Below, one piece after another: positions 56,371-64,000 of a DNA stretch of 64,000 nt (its first letter is position 1; each line of letters starts with the position of its first letter). Below the pieces are notes generated by a model, which was not told the origin of the DNA, ran no database searches, and saw nothing but the letters and a program-made list of their open reading frames with translations. Origin of the DNA: Methylomonas sp. EFPC3 (GTDB taxonomy: Bacteria; Pseudomonadota; Gammaproteobacteria; Methylococcales; Methylomonadaceae); NCBI RefSeq assembly GCF_029643245.1, contig NZ_CP116398.1:1054001-1118000 (forward strand), in the 5' to 3' direction. The position numbers and the translations under genes were made by a program.

Positions 56371-58205
56371 CGGCCCGCTATTCGGTCGGTATCGATTTGG
56401 GTACCACGCATTGTGTAATGTCTTATGTCGATTTGGCGGCGGGCGACGATAGTCCGGCACTGGAAGTGTTTTATACGCCGCAACTGGTTTCGCCGGGCGT
56501 GATTGAAGATAAAGCCCAACTGGCCTCGTTCGCCTACATCGCTCATCCGGCGGAAATTGCCGAGGGAGCCTCGGCTTTGCCGTGGACCGCCAAACCCGAG
56601 CATCTGGTCGGCGAAATCGCCCGTAGCCTGGGCGGCAAGACGCCGATTCGGCTGGTTTCCAGCGCCAAGAGTTGGCTGTGCCATGCCGGCGTCGACTGCA
56701 AGCAGGCGATTCTGCCGGTCGACGCGCCGGAAGACGTGGCCAAGATTTCACCGTTCGCCGCCAGCAAAGCCTATTTGCAGCATTTGCGCGACGCCTGGAA
56801 TCATCGCTTCCCGGAACAGCCGTTGCAACAGCAGGACTTGACCATCACGGTGCCGGCGTCGTTCGATCCGGCCGCTCGGGAATTGACCGTGGAAGCCGCG
56901 CGCGAAGTAGGTCTTGGCCAAGCCGTGTTGCTCGAGGAACCGCAGGCGGCTTTGTACAGTTGGATCGAAAAAAGCGCCGGCGACTGGCGCAATCAGGTCA
57001 AAGTCGGCGACGTGATTTTGGTCGTCGATATCGGCGGCGGCACCACCGACTTGTCGTTGATTGCCGTAACCGAACAAGACGGCAATTTGCAATTGACCCG
57101 GGTGGCAGTCGGCGATCATATTCTGCTCGGCGGCGATAACATGGATTTGGCGCTGGCGTATACGGTTAAGGCCAAGCTGGAAACCGACGGCGGCAAAAAA
57201 TTGGAGCCCTGGCAATTGCAGGCCTTGACCCATGCCTGCCGCGAAGCCAAAGAAAAACTGTTTAACCAACCCGATTTGGCTGCTATGCCGCTTGCGGTTG
57301 CCGGGCGCGGGTCGTCGCTGATCGGCGGCACTTTGCGCAGCGAACTGACTCGGGACGAATTGAACCGGATCCTGGTGGACGGCTTTTTGCCGCATGCTCA
57401 AGCCAGCGATAAACCGGTATCGCGGCCGCGCAGCGGTCTGCGTAGCGTCGGCCTGCCGTATGCGCAGGATGCCGGCATTACCCGGCATCTGGCGGCCTTT
57501 CTGTCCAGACAACGTCAGGCGACCGACGAGTTCAGTTCCATCGCGCTGCCCGAACACGCCAGCTTCCTGCACCCGACCGCGCTGTTGTTCAACGGCGGTG
57601 TATTGAAGGCCGGCGTGTTGGCCGAACGGCTGATGGCGGTATTGAACAATTGGTTGCAGACCGAACAGGCCGCTCCAGCCCGCTTGCTGCATGGGGCCGA
57701 TCTGGATTTGGCGGTCGCCCGCGGTGCGGCATATTACGGTTTCGTGCGCCAAGGTAAAGGCGTGCGGATCAAAGGCGGTACTGCCGCCGCTTATTACGTC
57801 GGCATCGAGAGTGCGATGCCGGCGGTACCCGGTTTGCCGCCGGCGATAGAGGCGTTGTGTATCGCACCCTTCGGCATGGAAGAGGGCAGCGAACAGGAAT
57901 TGCCGCACGACGAATTCGGCTTGGTCATCGGCGAGCCGGTACGCTTCCGTTTCTTCGGTTCCAAAACCCGGCGCGAAGACAAGGTTGGCGATCGTCTCGA
58001 CGAATGGAGCGACGACGAATTGGAAGAGTTGGACGAAATCGAAATTACCTTGCCGGTGGAAGATGGCCGTCAAGCCGGTGAAATCGTGCCGGTACACTTA
58101 TCGGCCGCGGTAACGGAAGTCGGGACGCTGGAATTGCGCGCCGTCTCGCGACGCGACCAGCAGCGCTGGAAAATCGAATTCGATGTTCGTGCCGGCGAAG
58201 TCTAA
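56367..58205 (+). CDS. Hsp70-family chaperone, YegD-like
   Basis: A 612-residue Hsp70-type ATPase, with GIDLGTTHCVMSYVDL at residues 8-23, the phosphate-2 motif VVDIGGGTTDLSLIAV at about 220 and an adenosine-side segment FNGGVLKAG near 410. The substrate-binding domain is short and divergent from DnaK, so substrate choice must differ. It is translationally coupled to the DUF2760 gene and ends at a strong terminator. The J-domain protein at 15216-15704 is one possible partner, but nothing links them. Confidence 0.88.
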   Translation: MTARYSVGIDLGTTHCVMSYVDLAAGDDSPALEVFYTPQLVSPGVIEDKAQLASFAYIAHPAEIAEGASALPWTAKPEHLVGEIARSLGGKTPIRLVSSAKSWLCHAGVDCKQAILPVDAPEDVAKISPFAASKAYLQHLRDAWNHRFPEQPLQQQDLTITVPASFDPAARELTVEAAREVGLGQAVLLEEPQAALYSWIEKSAGDWRNQVKVGDVILVVDIGGGTTDLSLIAVTEQDGNLQLTRVAVGDHILLGGDNMDLALAYTVKAKLETDGGKKLEPWQLQALTHACREAKEKLFNQPDLAAMPLAVAGRGSSLIGGTLRSELTRDELNRILVDGFLPHAQASDKPVSRPRSGLRSVGLPYAQDAGITRHLAAFLSRQRQATDEFSSIALPEHASFLHPTALLFNGGVLKAGVLAERLMAVLNNWLQTEQAAPARLLHGADLDLAVARGAAYYGFVRQGKGVRIKGGTAAAYYVGIESAMPAVPGLPPAIEALCIAPFGMEEGSEQELPHDEFGLVIGEPVRFRFFGSKTRREDKVGDRLDEWSDDELEELDEIEITLPVEDGRQAGEIVPVHLSAAVTEVGTLELRAVSRRDQQRWKIEFDVRAGEV

Positions 58206-58232
58206 TCGATAACTTTTCTGCCCTAAATAAAA

Positions 58233-58258
58233 AATAAGGCCGGAATTCCGGCCTTATT
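58233..58258. terminator. Intrinsic terminator, bidirectional
   Basis: A perfect 26-base palindrome (58233-58258) with GGCCGG/CCGGCC in the middle and A- and T-rich arms. It lies between the Hsp70 and OmpA-like genes, which converge. Confidence 0.85.
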
Positions 58259-58284
58259 CGTATCTACGCTCCAGCGTGGCGGAA

Positions 58285-59175
58285 TTATTGCCGGTAGTAA
58301 GGCTGCTGGTATTGCTGCTGTTGCGGATAGCCTTGCTGGTACGGTTGTTGCGGGTAGCCCTGCTGCGGGTATTGTTGCTGGTAGGGTTGGTTTTGCTGCG
58401 GATACTGTTGGTACGGCTGATTTTGTTGCGGATAACCCTGTTGCTGCTGCGGATAGCCTTGCTGTTGGTAAGGCTGGTTCTGCTGCGGATATTGTTGGTT
58501 TTGCTGGGCGGCGCCAGCGTTCTGGTTGGCGTTGATCGACAACTCCACCCGGCGGTTGATGGCCCGGTTGGCGTCGCTGGTGTTCGGCACTTTCGGCGAA
58601 CTTTCGCCCATGCCCTGTTGCGAGATGCGCATCCGGTTCACGCCGCGTGACGATAGAAAATTGGCGACGCTGGTGGCGCGGGCTTCGGACAGACGCTGGT
58701 TGTCGGCATCCGAGCCGACATCGTCGGTGTGGCCGGTGACCGAAAGCGTCGAATCGGGATAGTTGTTCAGTACCCGGGCGACCGGATCCAGAGCATGTTG
58801 CGCCTCCGGCGTCAAATCCGATTTACCGAAGGCGAAGGTGACGTCGCTGGTGCTGGGCATGTTCAATACCAATTGGTTTTCGGCCGTACGCTGCACTTCG
58901 ATACCGGTGCCTTGCAGCGATTGCTGCATCTCTTCCTGCTGTTTATCCATGTAATAACCGATACCGGCACCGACTGCGGCACCGGCCAAAGCGCCCAAGC
59001 CGGCGTTTTTCCAATCGTTGCCGCCGAACAGGGTACCGGCACCGGCGCCGACCGCGGCGCCGATGCCGGCGCCTTTGCCCAGATTGCTCATGCCGGACTG
59101 GCCGGTATACGGGTTGGTGGCACAAGCGCTCAGCAGCGCGGCGCTGATGGAAATGGCAAGTAATTTCTTATACAT
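58285..59175 (-). CDS. OmpA-family lipoprotein with glycine zipper and Q/P/Y tail
   Basis: A 296-residue outer-membrane lipoprotein. The start at 59175 gives a lipoprotein signal with LLSAC (Cys18 lipidated). Then comes a glycine-zipper region (GAGIGAAVGAGAGTLFGG, GALAGAAVGAGIGYY), an OmpA/MotB peptidoglycan-binding domain (VTGHTDDVGSDADNQRLSE; NRAINRRVEL), and an unusual tail of about 80 residues of QNQPYQQ/GYPQQ repeats. The middle two parts match the Gly-zipper OmpA proteins of Proteobacteria; the tail is distinctive. The frame is open to 59289. Confidence 0.9.
   Translation of the reverse strand: MYKKLLAISISAALLSACATNPYTGQSGMSNLGKGAGIGAAVGAGAGTLFGGNDWKNAGLGALAGAAVGAGIGYYMDKQQEEMQQSLQGTGIEVQRTAENQLVLNMPSTSDVTFAFGKSDLTPEAQHALDPVARVLNNYPDSTLSVTGHTDDVGSDADNQRLSEARATSVANFLSSRGVNRMRISQQGMGESSPKVPNTSDANRAINRRVELSINANQNAGAAQQNQQYPQQNQPYQQQGYPQQQQGYPQQNQPYQQYPQQNQPYQQQYPQQGYPQQPYQQGYPQQQQYQQPYYRQ
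58288..58510. repeat. Tandem repeats coding the Q/P/Y-rich tail of the OmpA lipoprotein
   Basis: Irregular direct repeats of 15-24 bases around TTGCGGATA(G/C)CC and TGCTGGTA(C/A)GG on the plus strand. They encode YPQQ, GYPQQ and NQPYQQ units. Such tracts change length easily by slippage or recombination. Confidence 0.65.
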
Positions 59176-59307
59176 AGTCTTGGTCCTGGTTGTGATGCAA
59201 AAATCGTCGACGCCAATTTGGCATGCCGTCGGTTGCCGGAAATTTAAACGTCGTTTTCTTAAATCGTTCTTAAAATCGGCGGCGACCATTGCCGGGTGAG
59301 TTACCGG

Positions 59308-60129
59308 TTAAGGCAAAGGCGGCTGAGGCTCCCCAATTTCGTCGATCTGTACGCTCTGTCCCACGGCTAGGCTGCCCGATTTGTCATGCAACGCATTTTG
59401 CCCGAAATACACTTTGTTCTGCCATTTGCGTAGCCGGCTTAAGGTCGCCAACGGTTCTTTGCCGGAAATCGCGGTTTCCGGATCGATTGTCGGCACCGGG
59501 CAGCGCGAACAGGGTTTGGGCAGCCGGAAACCGATACCGTTGATGCTGACCCGCCGCCATCGGTCTTCGGCATAACTGTCGCAGCCGGAAACCACCAGAT
59601 TGGGCCGGAAACGGACCATGTCGTAGTCCAATTGCATGGCTTGGTTCAAGGCCGTCAACGAACCCTCGGATACCAGCAAAAACGGAAAGCCGTCGGAGAA
59701 CGCCGTTTGGTCGGCGACCGTCGCATAGTTGAGGTCGACTTGGCGGCGGTCCCCGGCGGCTTGGTATACCAGGCGACAATCGGTTTGCAAAAACTCGCTG
59801 AGCCAAGCGTCGGCTTCGGCACCGCAGGTTTCCGCTCCGCATTGGTCATGCCAGACAGTAACCTCGATGGTTTCGCTGCTGCTGGCGGTTAACGGCAATA
59901 TCAGATCCTTTCTGCCGGGCGCCGACAGAATCAAGCGGTCGGCATCGATCCGGGTTTTTACCAGGGCCATTTGCGGTAAACGCCGTTGGCTGAGAAATTG
60001 ACGGTCGCGGTCGATGAGCATCCATTTGCGGTCGTACAGCAGACCTTTTTCATCGACCGGCCATTGCGTAACCTGGAATCCGGACAAGGATTTGACCGGG
60101 TAGACATAGATTCGGCTGAGTGTCGGCAT
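59308..60129 (-). CDS. MOSC-domain protein
   Basis: A 273-residue protein with an N-terminal MOSC beta-barrel (IYVYPVKSLSG, DRKWMLIDRDRQFLSQR) and a MOSC domain with RFRPNLVVSG, then PCSRCPVPTIDP, whose first Cys could bind a metal or sulfur. Family members such as YcbX and mARC reduce N-hydroxylated compounds with a molybdenum cofactor. Here molybdenum use is likely from the family, and moeA/mobB are in the window. The PilZ gene lies eleven bases upstream, so the two form an operon. Confidence 0.88.
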   Translation of the reverse strand: MPTLSRIYVYPVKSLSGFQVTQWPVDEKGLLYDRKWMLIDRDRQFLSQRRLPQMALVKTRIDADRLILSAPGRKDLILPLTASSSETIEVTVWHDQCGAETCGAEADAWLSEFLQTDCRLVYQAAGDRRQVDLNYATVADQTAFSDGFPFLLVSEGSLTALNQAMQLDYDMVRFRPNLVVSGCDSYAEDRWRRVSINGIGFRLPKPCSRCPVPTIDPETAISGKEPLATLSRLRKWQNKVYFGQNALHDKSGSLAVGQSVQIDEIGEPQPPLP

Positions 60130-60140
60130 GGATTTTTGCT

Positions 60141-60530
60141 TTAGCTGAAATTCAAGTCGGTTTGGGTATGAAGTAGATGTTCGGCCAATTCGCTATTCAG
60201 ACTGTCGAATTTGATGCCGTAGCGGTTTTGGTCGGCGTCATGGTGGACGACGGTGGCTTCGACCTTGAACCGTCTGCCGTCGCCGAATAGCAGAAACAGG
60301 CTAACCCGGCTTTTTTTTTTAATTTTTTTGCTGGTGATGACCGCGGCGCCGCGGCTGCTGATGTCGCGCAACAATACCGGAAACAGACGCGGAAACCAAA
60401 GGCTGTGTATTTTTACGGCCGCTTTGATGTCGTTGCGCAGATAGCGCACGGCAGTGCGTTTGTTGGACCATTCGCTATCAAGATCGATTTCTTGATCGAG
60501 AAAATCCATGGAAAAATCCGAATCAGACAT
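60141..60530 (-). CDS. PilZ-domain cyclic-di-GMP receptor
   Basis: A 129-residue protein starting at ATG 60530 (the frame is open to 60599). It has the PilZ ligand motifs RxxxR (R25-R29, RTAVR) and D/NxSxxG (DISSRG at 56-61), so it should bind cyclic di-GMP. A basic stretch KKIKKK lies at 68-73 and is coded by an A10 and A7 run. It is upstream of and co-transcribed with the MOSC gene. Confidence 0.85.
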   Translation of the reverse strand: MSDSDFSMDFLDQEIDLDSEWSNKRTAVRYLRNDIKAAVKIHSLWFPRLFPVLLRDISSRGAAVITSKKIKKKSRVSLFLLFGDGRRFKVEATVVHHDADQNRYGIKFDSLNSELAEHLLHTQTDLNFS

Positions 60531-60667
60531 AGCGAATGCCACAAGCAAGGAGTGGTTAAGTATTGAACCTAAACCGGTAAAATTCAATAGAAGCCACACG
60601 ATTATCGGTTAGGCTTGCTGGCAATTTATCGATAAAATGCCGGGATCTTTACGGATAGCCGCAAAAC

Positions 60668-61900
60668 ATGAAAAAACTCCAACGCTTAGCCGCCGGCCTA
60701 TTGATTCCATTCTGTTGCAGTGTGCCGCTACCGGTCGCGGCCAAGGCCAAACCGACTACGGCCGCCGCCAAGCCTCAAACCAAACCAGCCCCCGCGCCGG
60801 CCCAGCAAACGCCGAAGCAAATCGTCAAGATCGTGTACTTCGCGCAGGAACAGGTCGCGCCGCCGGCTTTGTCCAACTTGGACCCGTTCATTCCAAACAA
60901 AGGCGAGCTCGGCGCCGAGTTGGCGATTAGCGACAACAATACCACCGGCCAATTTACCGGCCAGCAATACGAACTGAAAAAAATCCTGGTCCCGGCCGGC
61001 GCCGATCCGCAATCCCTGTTCGATGGCATCGACGCCGACCTGGTGTTGCTTAATGTCGCGGCCGATCAATTGAATAAACTGGCCGATCGGCCGACCGCCA
61101 AAACCAAACTGCTGTTCGATGTCGCCAATAGCAGCGACGAGTTGCGCAACGCGGATTGCCGGCATAACGTCTTGCACATCTTGCCGAACCGGGCGATGCG
61201 CGCCGACGCCTTGGCACAATACATGTTAAAAAAGCGCTGGCAGAATTGGTTTTTAGTCGTAGGCCCGGCGCCGGAAGACAAACTCTACGCGGCCGCGATC
61301 AAACGCGCGGCCAAGCGCTTCGGTATGAAGCTCGTCGCCGAGAAAGAATGGAACCAGGATTACGACGCCCGCCGCACGGCCCAAGCCGACGTGCCGACCT
61401 TCACCCAGGTCGACGATTACGATGTGCTGGTAATTGCCGACGAGCAGGGCCTGTTCGGCGAATATCTGGATTACCGCACCTGGAAACCGCGGCCGGTGAT
61501 CGGCACCCAGGGCCTAACCGCGACGGCCTGGCACCGGAGCCACGAACAGTGGGGTGCGGTGCAGTTGCAGAACCGTTTCAAGATTGCATCGGGGCGTTGG
61601 ATGGAAGAGCAGGACTACGCCGCTTACCTGGCGGTCAGAGCCATCGGCGAGGCTAGTATCCGGACCAAATCCAACCAGATGCCGGCGTTGAAGGATTATC
61701 TTTTGTCCGATGCCTTTGCCTTGCAAGGTTATAAAGGCATGCCGCTGTCGTTCCGCAAATGGGACGGCCAGTTACGGCAACCCATCCTGTTGGCCGCGCC
61801 GCGCTCGCTGGTGGCAGTGGCGCCGATCGAGGGTTTTTTGCATCCGAAAACCGAACTCGATACGCTGGGCTTCGACCACCCGGAAACGGGTTGTAAATAA
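60668..61900 (+). CDS. ABC-type substrate-binding protein, PQQ-dependent catabolism type
   Basis: A 410-residue secreted protein with a signal peptide (to about residue 26, PVAAKA) and a Lys/Pro/Ala-rich linker. The rest resembles the periplasmic branched-chain-type binding proteins associated with PQQ-dependent alcohol or methanol dehydrogenase systems (TIGR03863-like): [39 protein letters not shown] and [24 protein letters not shown] segments. Its usual neighbours (cytochrome c, YVTN beta-propeller, ABC subunits) are not in the window. It supports a methylotrophic lifestyle. It lies divergent from the PilZ gene. Confidence 0.85.
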   Translation: MKKLQRLAAGLLIPFCCSVPLPVAAKAKPTTAAAKPQTKPAPAPAQQTPKQIVKIVYFAQEQVAPPALSNLDPFIPNKGELGAELAISDNNTTGQFTGQQYELKKILVPAGADPQSLFDGIDADLVLLNVAADQLNKLADRPTAKTKLLFDVANSSDELRNADCRHNVLHILPNRAMRADALAQYMLKKRWQNWFLVVGPAPEDKLYAAAIKRAAKRFGMKLVAEKEWNQDYDARRTAQADVPTFTQVDDYDVLVIADEQGLFGEYLDYRTWKPRPVIGTQGLTATAWHRSHEQWGAVQLQNRFKIASGRWMEEQDYAAYLAVRAIGEASIRTKSNQMPALKDYLLSDAFALQGYKGMPLSFRKWDGQLRQPILLAAPRSLVAVAPIEGFLHPKTELDTLGFDHPETGCK

Positions 61901-61943
61901 TCATGGTTTCGACAAATCGGATCAATTCGGCAAGGAAGTCGGC

Positions 61944-64000
61944 ATGAGTGACAAGCGGCGGATGGAGATCAGCCAGTCGGCGATATCCGGCGTACTGGCA
62001 GTGGAAGAGCCGTCAGTCAAGGGCAAAGGCTTCCAGCCAAAGCCGTTCAAAATTCAAAGCCGTTACCAACCGGCCGGCGACCAGCCCACAGCGATTCGAC
62101 AATTAGTGGAAGGCATTAACGACGGCGAAGTTCACCAAACCCTGCTTGGGGTAACCGGTTCCGGCAAAACCTTCACCATCGCCAACGTGATACAGCAGAC
62201 GCAACGGCCGGCGATGATCATGGCGCCGAACAAAACCCTGGCAGCCCAGCTTTACGGCGAGATGAAGGAGTTTTTTCCGGAAAACAGCGTCGAGTACTTC
62301 GTCTCCTATTACGATTACTACCAGCCGGAAGCCTACATTCCGGCTTCCGATACCTTCATCGACAAAGACGCTTCGCTGAACGAACACATCGAGCAAATGC
62401 GCTTGTCGGCGACCAAAGCCTTGCTGGAACGGCGCGATACCATCGTCGTTGCGACGGTGTCGGCGATCTATGGCTTGGGCGAGCCGGAATCCTATTTCCA
62501 GATGGTGTTGCATCTGGTGCGCGGCGATATGATCAAGCAGCGCGACATTCTGCGCCGGTTGGCGGAAATGCAATACACCCGCAACGATATCGAACTGCGC
62601 CGCGCGACTTACCGGGTGCGCGGCGACGTGATCGACGTGTTTCCGGCCGAATCGGAAGAACAGGCGCTACGGATCGAACTGTTCGACGACGAGATCGAAC
62701 GTCTGTCGATGTTCGACCCGTTGACCGGCGAGGTCACCCAGCGTCTGGCCCGGTTCACGCTGTATCCGAAAAGCCATTACGTCACGCCGCGCGACCAGTT
62801 GCTCAGTGCGGTCGAAAAAATCAAGTTGGAATTGGTCGAACGGCTGGCGCAGTTGCGCGAAGACCATAAGTTAGTCGAAGCCCAGCGGCTGGAGCAGCGC
62901 ACGCTGTTCGACATCGAAATGATTATGGAAGTCGGCTACTGCTCCGGCATCGAAAACTACTCGCGTCATTTGTCCAATCGCACTGAAGGCGAGTCGCCGC
63001 CGACTATGTTCGACTATCTACCGAAAGATGCGTTGGTCATTATCGACGAAAGCCACGTCACGGTGCCGCAGATCGGCGCGATGTATAAAGGCGACCGTTC
63101 GCGTAAGGAAACCTTGGTCGAATACGGTTTCAGACTGCCGTCGGCGCTGGATAACCGGCCGCTACGTTTCGAAGAGTTCGAGCGCATTTGCGGGCAGCGG
63201 ATTTACGTGTCGGCCACGCCGGGCGGTTACGAGAAGGAACACGCCGGCGCCGTGGTCGAGCAAGTGGTGCGTCCGACCGGCTTGGTCGATCCGATCGTGG
63301 AAGTGCGGCCGGCCACCAGCCAGGTCGACGATTTGCTGTCGGAGATCAACAAGCGGATTGCGGTGCAGGAACGGGTGTTGGTGACGACATTGACCAAGCG
63401 CATGTCGGAAGATTTGACCGATTACCTGATGGAACACGGTATTAAGGTCAGGTATCTGCATTCCGATATCGAGACGGTGGAACGGGTGGAAATCATCCGC
63501 GATTTGCGGCTGGGGGTGTTCGACGTATTGGTCGGCATCAACCTGTTGCGTGAGGGTCTGGATATCCCGGAAGTCTCGCTGGTGGCGATTCTGGATGCCG
63601 ATAAGGAAGGCTTTTTACGCTCGTTGACCTCGTTGATCCAGACCATCGGCCGCGCGGCGCGCAACGCCAACGGTAAAGTGATTCTGTACGGCGACAAAAT
63701 CACCGGCTCGATGCAGCAGGCGATCGACGAAACCGAACGGCGGCGGGCGAAGCAGATCGAATTCAACAAGCAGCATAATATCCAGCCCCGCACCGTGTTC
63801 AAATCGGTCACCGACATCCTGGAGTTGGCGATTCCCGGTTCCGGCGGTTCGATCAGTACCGCCCGCGCCAAAGTGGCGGAACCGGCCGGCAATTACAAAG
63901 CGTTGACGCCGAAGCAGGCCGCCAAGACCCTCAAGCAATTGGAAGAAAAGATGTATCAGCATGCCAAGAATCTGGAATTCGAGGACGCCGCCCGGGTCAG
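61944..64000 (+). CDS. uvrB: Excinuclease ABC subunit B, partial at 3' end
   Basis: Nucleotide excision repair helicase that verifies DNA damage with UvrA and recruits UvrC. The open frame runs 685 codons to the window edge. It has Walker A GVTGSGKT at residues 69-76, the beta-hairpin [19 protein letters not shown] (DEAD-like), QTIGRAARN (motif VI) and the start of the C-terminal UVR domain ([18 protein letters not shown]). The first 25 or so residues are an N-terminal extension compared with E. coli UvrB. AGGA lies eight bases before the ATG. Only the last codons are missing. Confidence 0.95.
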   Translation, partial: MSDKRRMEISQSAISGVLAVEEPSVKGKGFQPKPFKIQSRYQPAGDQPTAIRQLVEGINDGEVHQTLLGVTGSGKTFTIANVIQQTQRPAMIMAPNKTLAAQLYGEMKEFFPENSVEYFVSYYDYYQPEAYIPASDTFIDKDASLNEHIEQMRLSATKALLERRDTIVVATVSAIYGLGEPESYFQMVLHLVRGDMIKQRDILRRLAEMQYTRNDIELRRATYRVRGDVIDVFPAESEEQALRIELFDDEIERLSMFDPLTGEVTQRLARFTLYPKSHYVTPRDQLLSAVEKIKLELVERLAQLREDHKLVEAQRLEQRTLFDIEMIMEVGYCSGIENYSRHLSNRTEGESPPTMFDYLPKDALVIIDESHVTVPQIGAMYKGDRSRKETLVEYGFRLPSALDNRPLRFEEFERICGQRIYVSATPGGYEKEHAGAVVEQVVRPTGLVDPIVEVRPATSQVDDLLSEINKRIAVQERVLVTTLTKRMSEDLTDYLMEHGIKVRYLHSDIETVERVEIIRDLRLGVFDVLVGINLLREGLDIPEVSLVAILDADKEGFLRSLTSLIQTIGRAARNANGKVILYGDKITGSMQQAIDETERRRAKQIEFNKQHNIQPRTVFKSVTDILELAIPGSGGSISTARAKVAEPAGNYKALTPKQAAKTLKQLEEKMYQHAKNLEFEDAARV

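Noticed and set aside
1-64000. CRISPR arrays, tRNA and rRNA genes
   Set aside because: No regularly spaced direct repeats and no cloverleaf or rRNA signature were seen by eye; a tRNAscan or Rfam run would be needed to be certain.

Overview
The window reads as a chromosomal segment of a gammaproteobacterium, most likely a type I methanotroph or related methylotroph of the Methylomonas kind. This is an inference. The paired fabA/fabB, dksA-gluQ, hrpA, prfC and DUF3581 genes point to Gammaproteobacteria. The periplasmic binding protein at 60668-61900 resembles the ABC binding proteins tied to PQQ-dependent alcohol dehydrogenase systems. Coding density is high, GC is moderately high, and no rRNA, tRNA or CRISPR array was seen.

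Left part (1-25.4 kb): a TonB-dependent siderophore receptor with a partial membrane gene behind it; an OFA-family MFS carrier with its 42-residue partner; a TolC-like efflux protein with a possible Fur box; galU; acs plus a DMT exporter; dksA-gluQ; an aminotransferase-rhodanese-DUF3581 run; mobB-moeA (molybdenum cofactor); a J-domain membrane protein; a diguanylate cyclase; galE; ttcA; fabA-fabB; a soluble lytic transglycosylase; and an MsbA-like ABC exporter overlapping a PHP phosphoesterase. These are mostly housekeeping genes.

Central part (25.4-37.9 kb): the most interesting locus. Six tightly packed minus-strand genes encode, in transcription order, two TonB-dependent receptors, a YfiR-family periplasmic protein, a hybrid histidine kinase (YfiN-like periplasmic sensor, HAMP, kinase, two receivers, Hpt), and two receiver-GGDEF-EAL proteins. 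It looks like a YfiBNR-type envelope sensor in which the outer-membrane input is a pair of TonB receptors and the output is a phosphorelay driving cyclic-di-GMP turnover. The GGDEF of one regulator is degenerate (GGSTF); the other is intact with an inhibitory site.

Accessory scar (38.1-43.3 kb): an FAD amine oxidase gene is cut by an IS110-family, IS1111-type element. It has 15-bp subterminal inverted repeats, a hairpin that would hide the transposase ribosome site on read-through RNA, and a roughly 360-nt non-coding right end suited to a guide (bridge/seek) RNA. Next to it a pentapeptide-repeat membrane gene of cyanobacterial type is broken by a one-base homopolymer frameshift and lacks a good start codon.

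Right part (43.3-64 kb): hrpA, a rhomboid protease, prfC, a VanZ-like protein, YgiQ radical SAM protein with a spermidine-synthase-like gene, two small secreted proteins, a DUF2760-Hsp70 pair, an OmpA lipoprotein with a Q/P/Y repeat tail, a PilZ-MOSC pair, the PQQ-linked binding protein and the start of uvrB. With the PilZ protein and the separate diguanylate cyclase, the window holds at least four cyclic-di-GMP-related proteins outside or inside the central operon.
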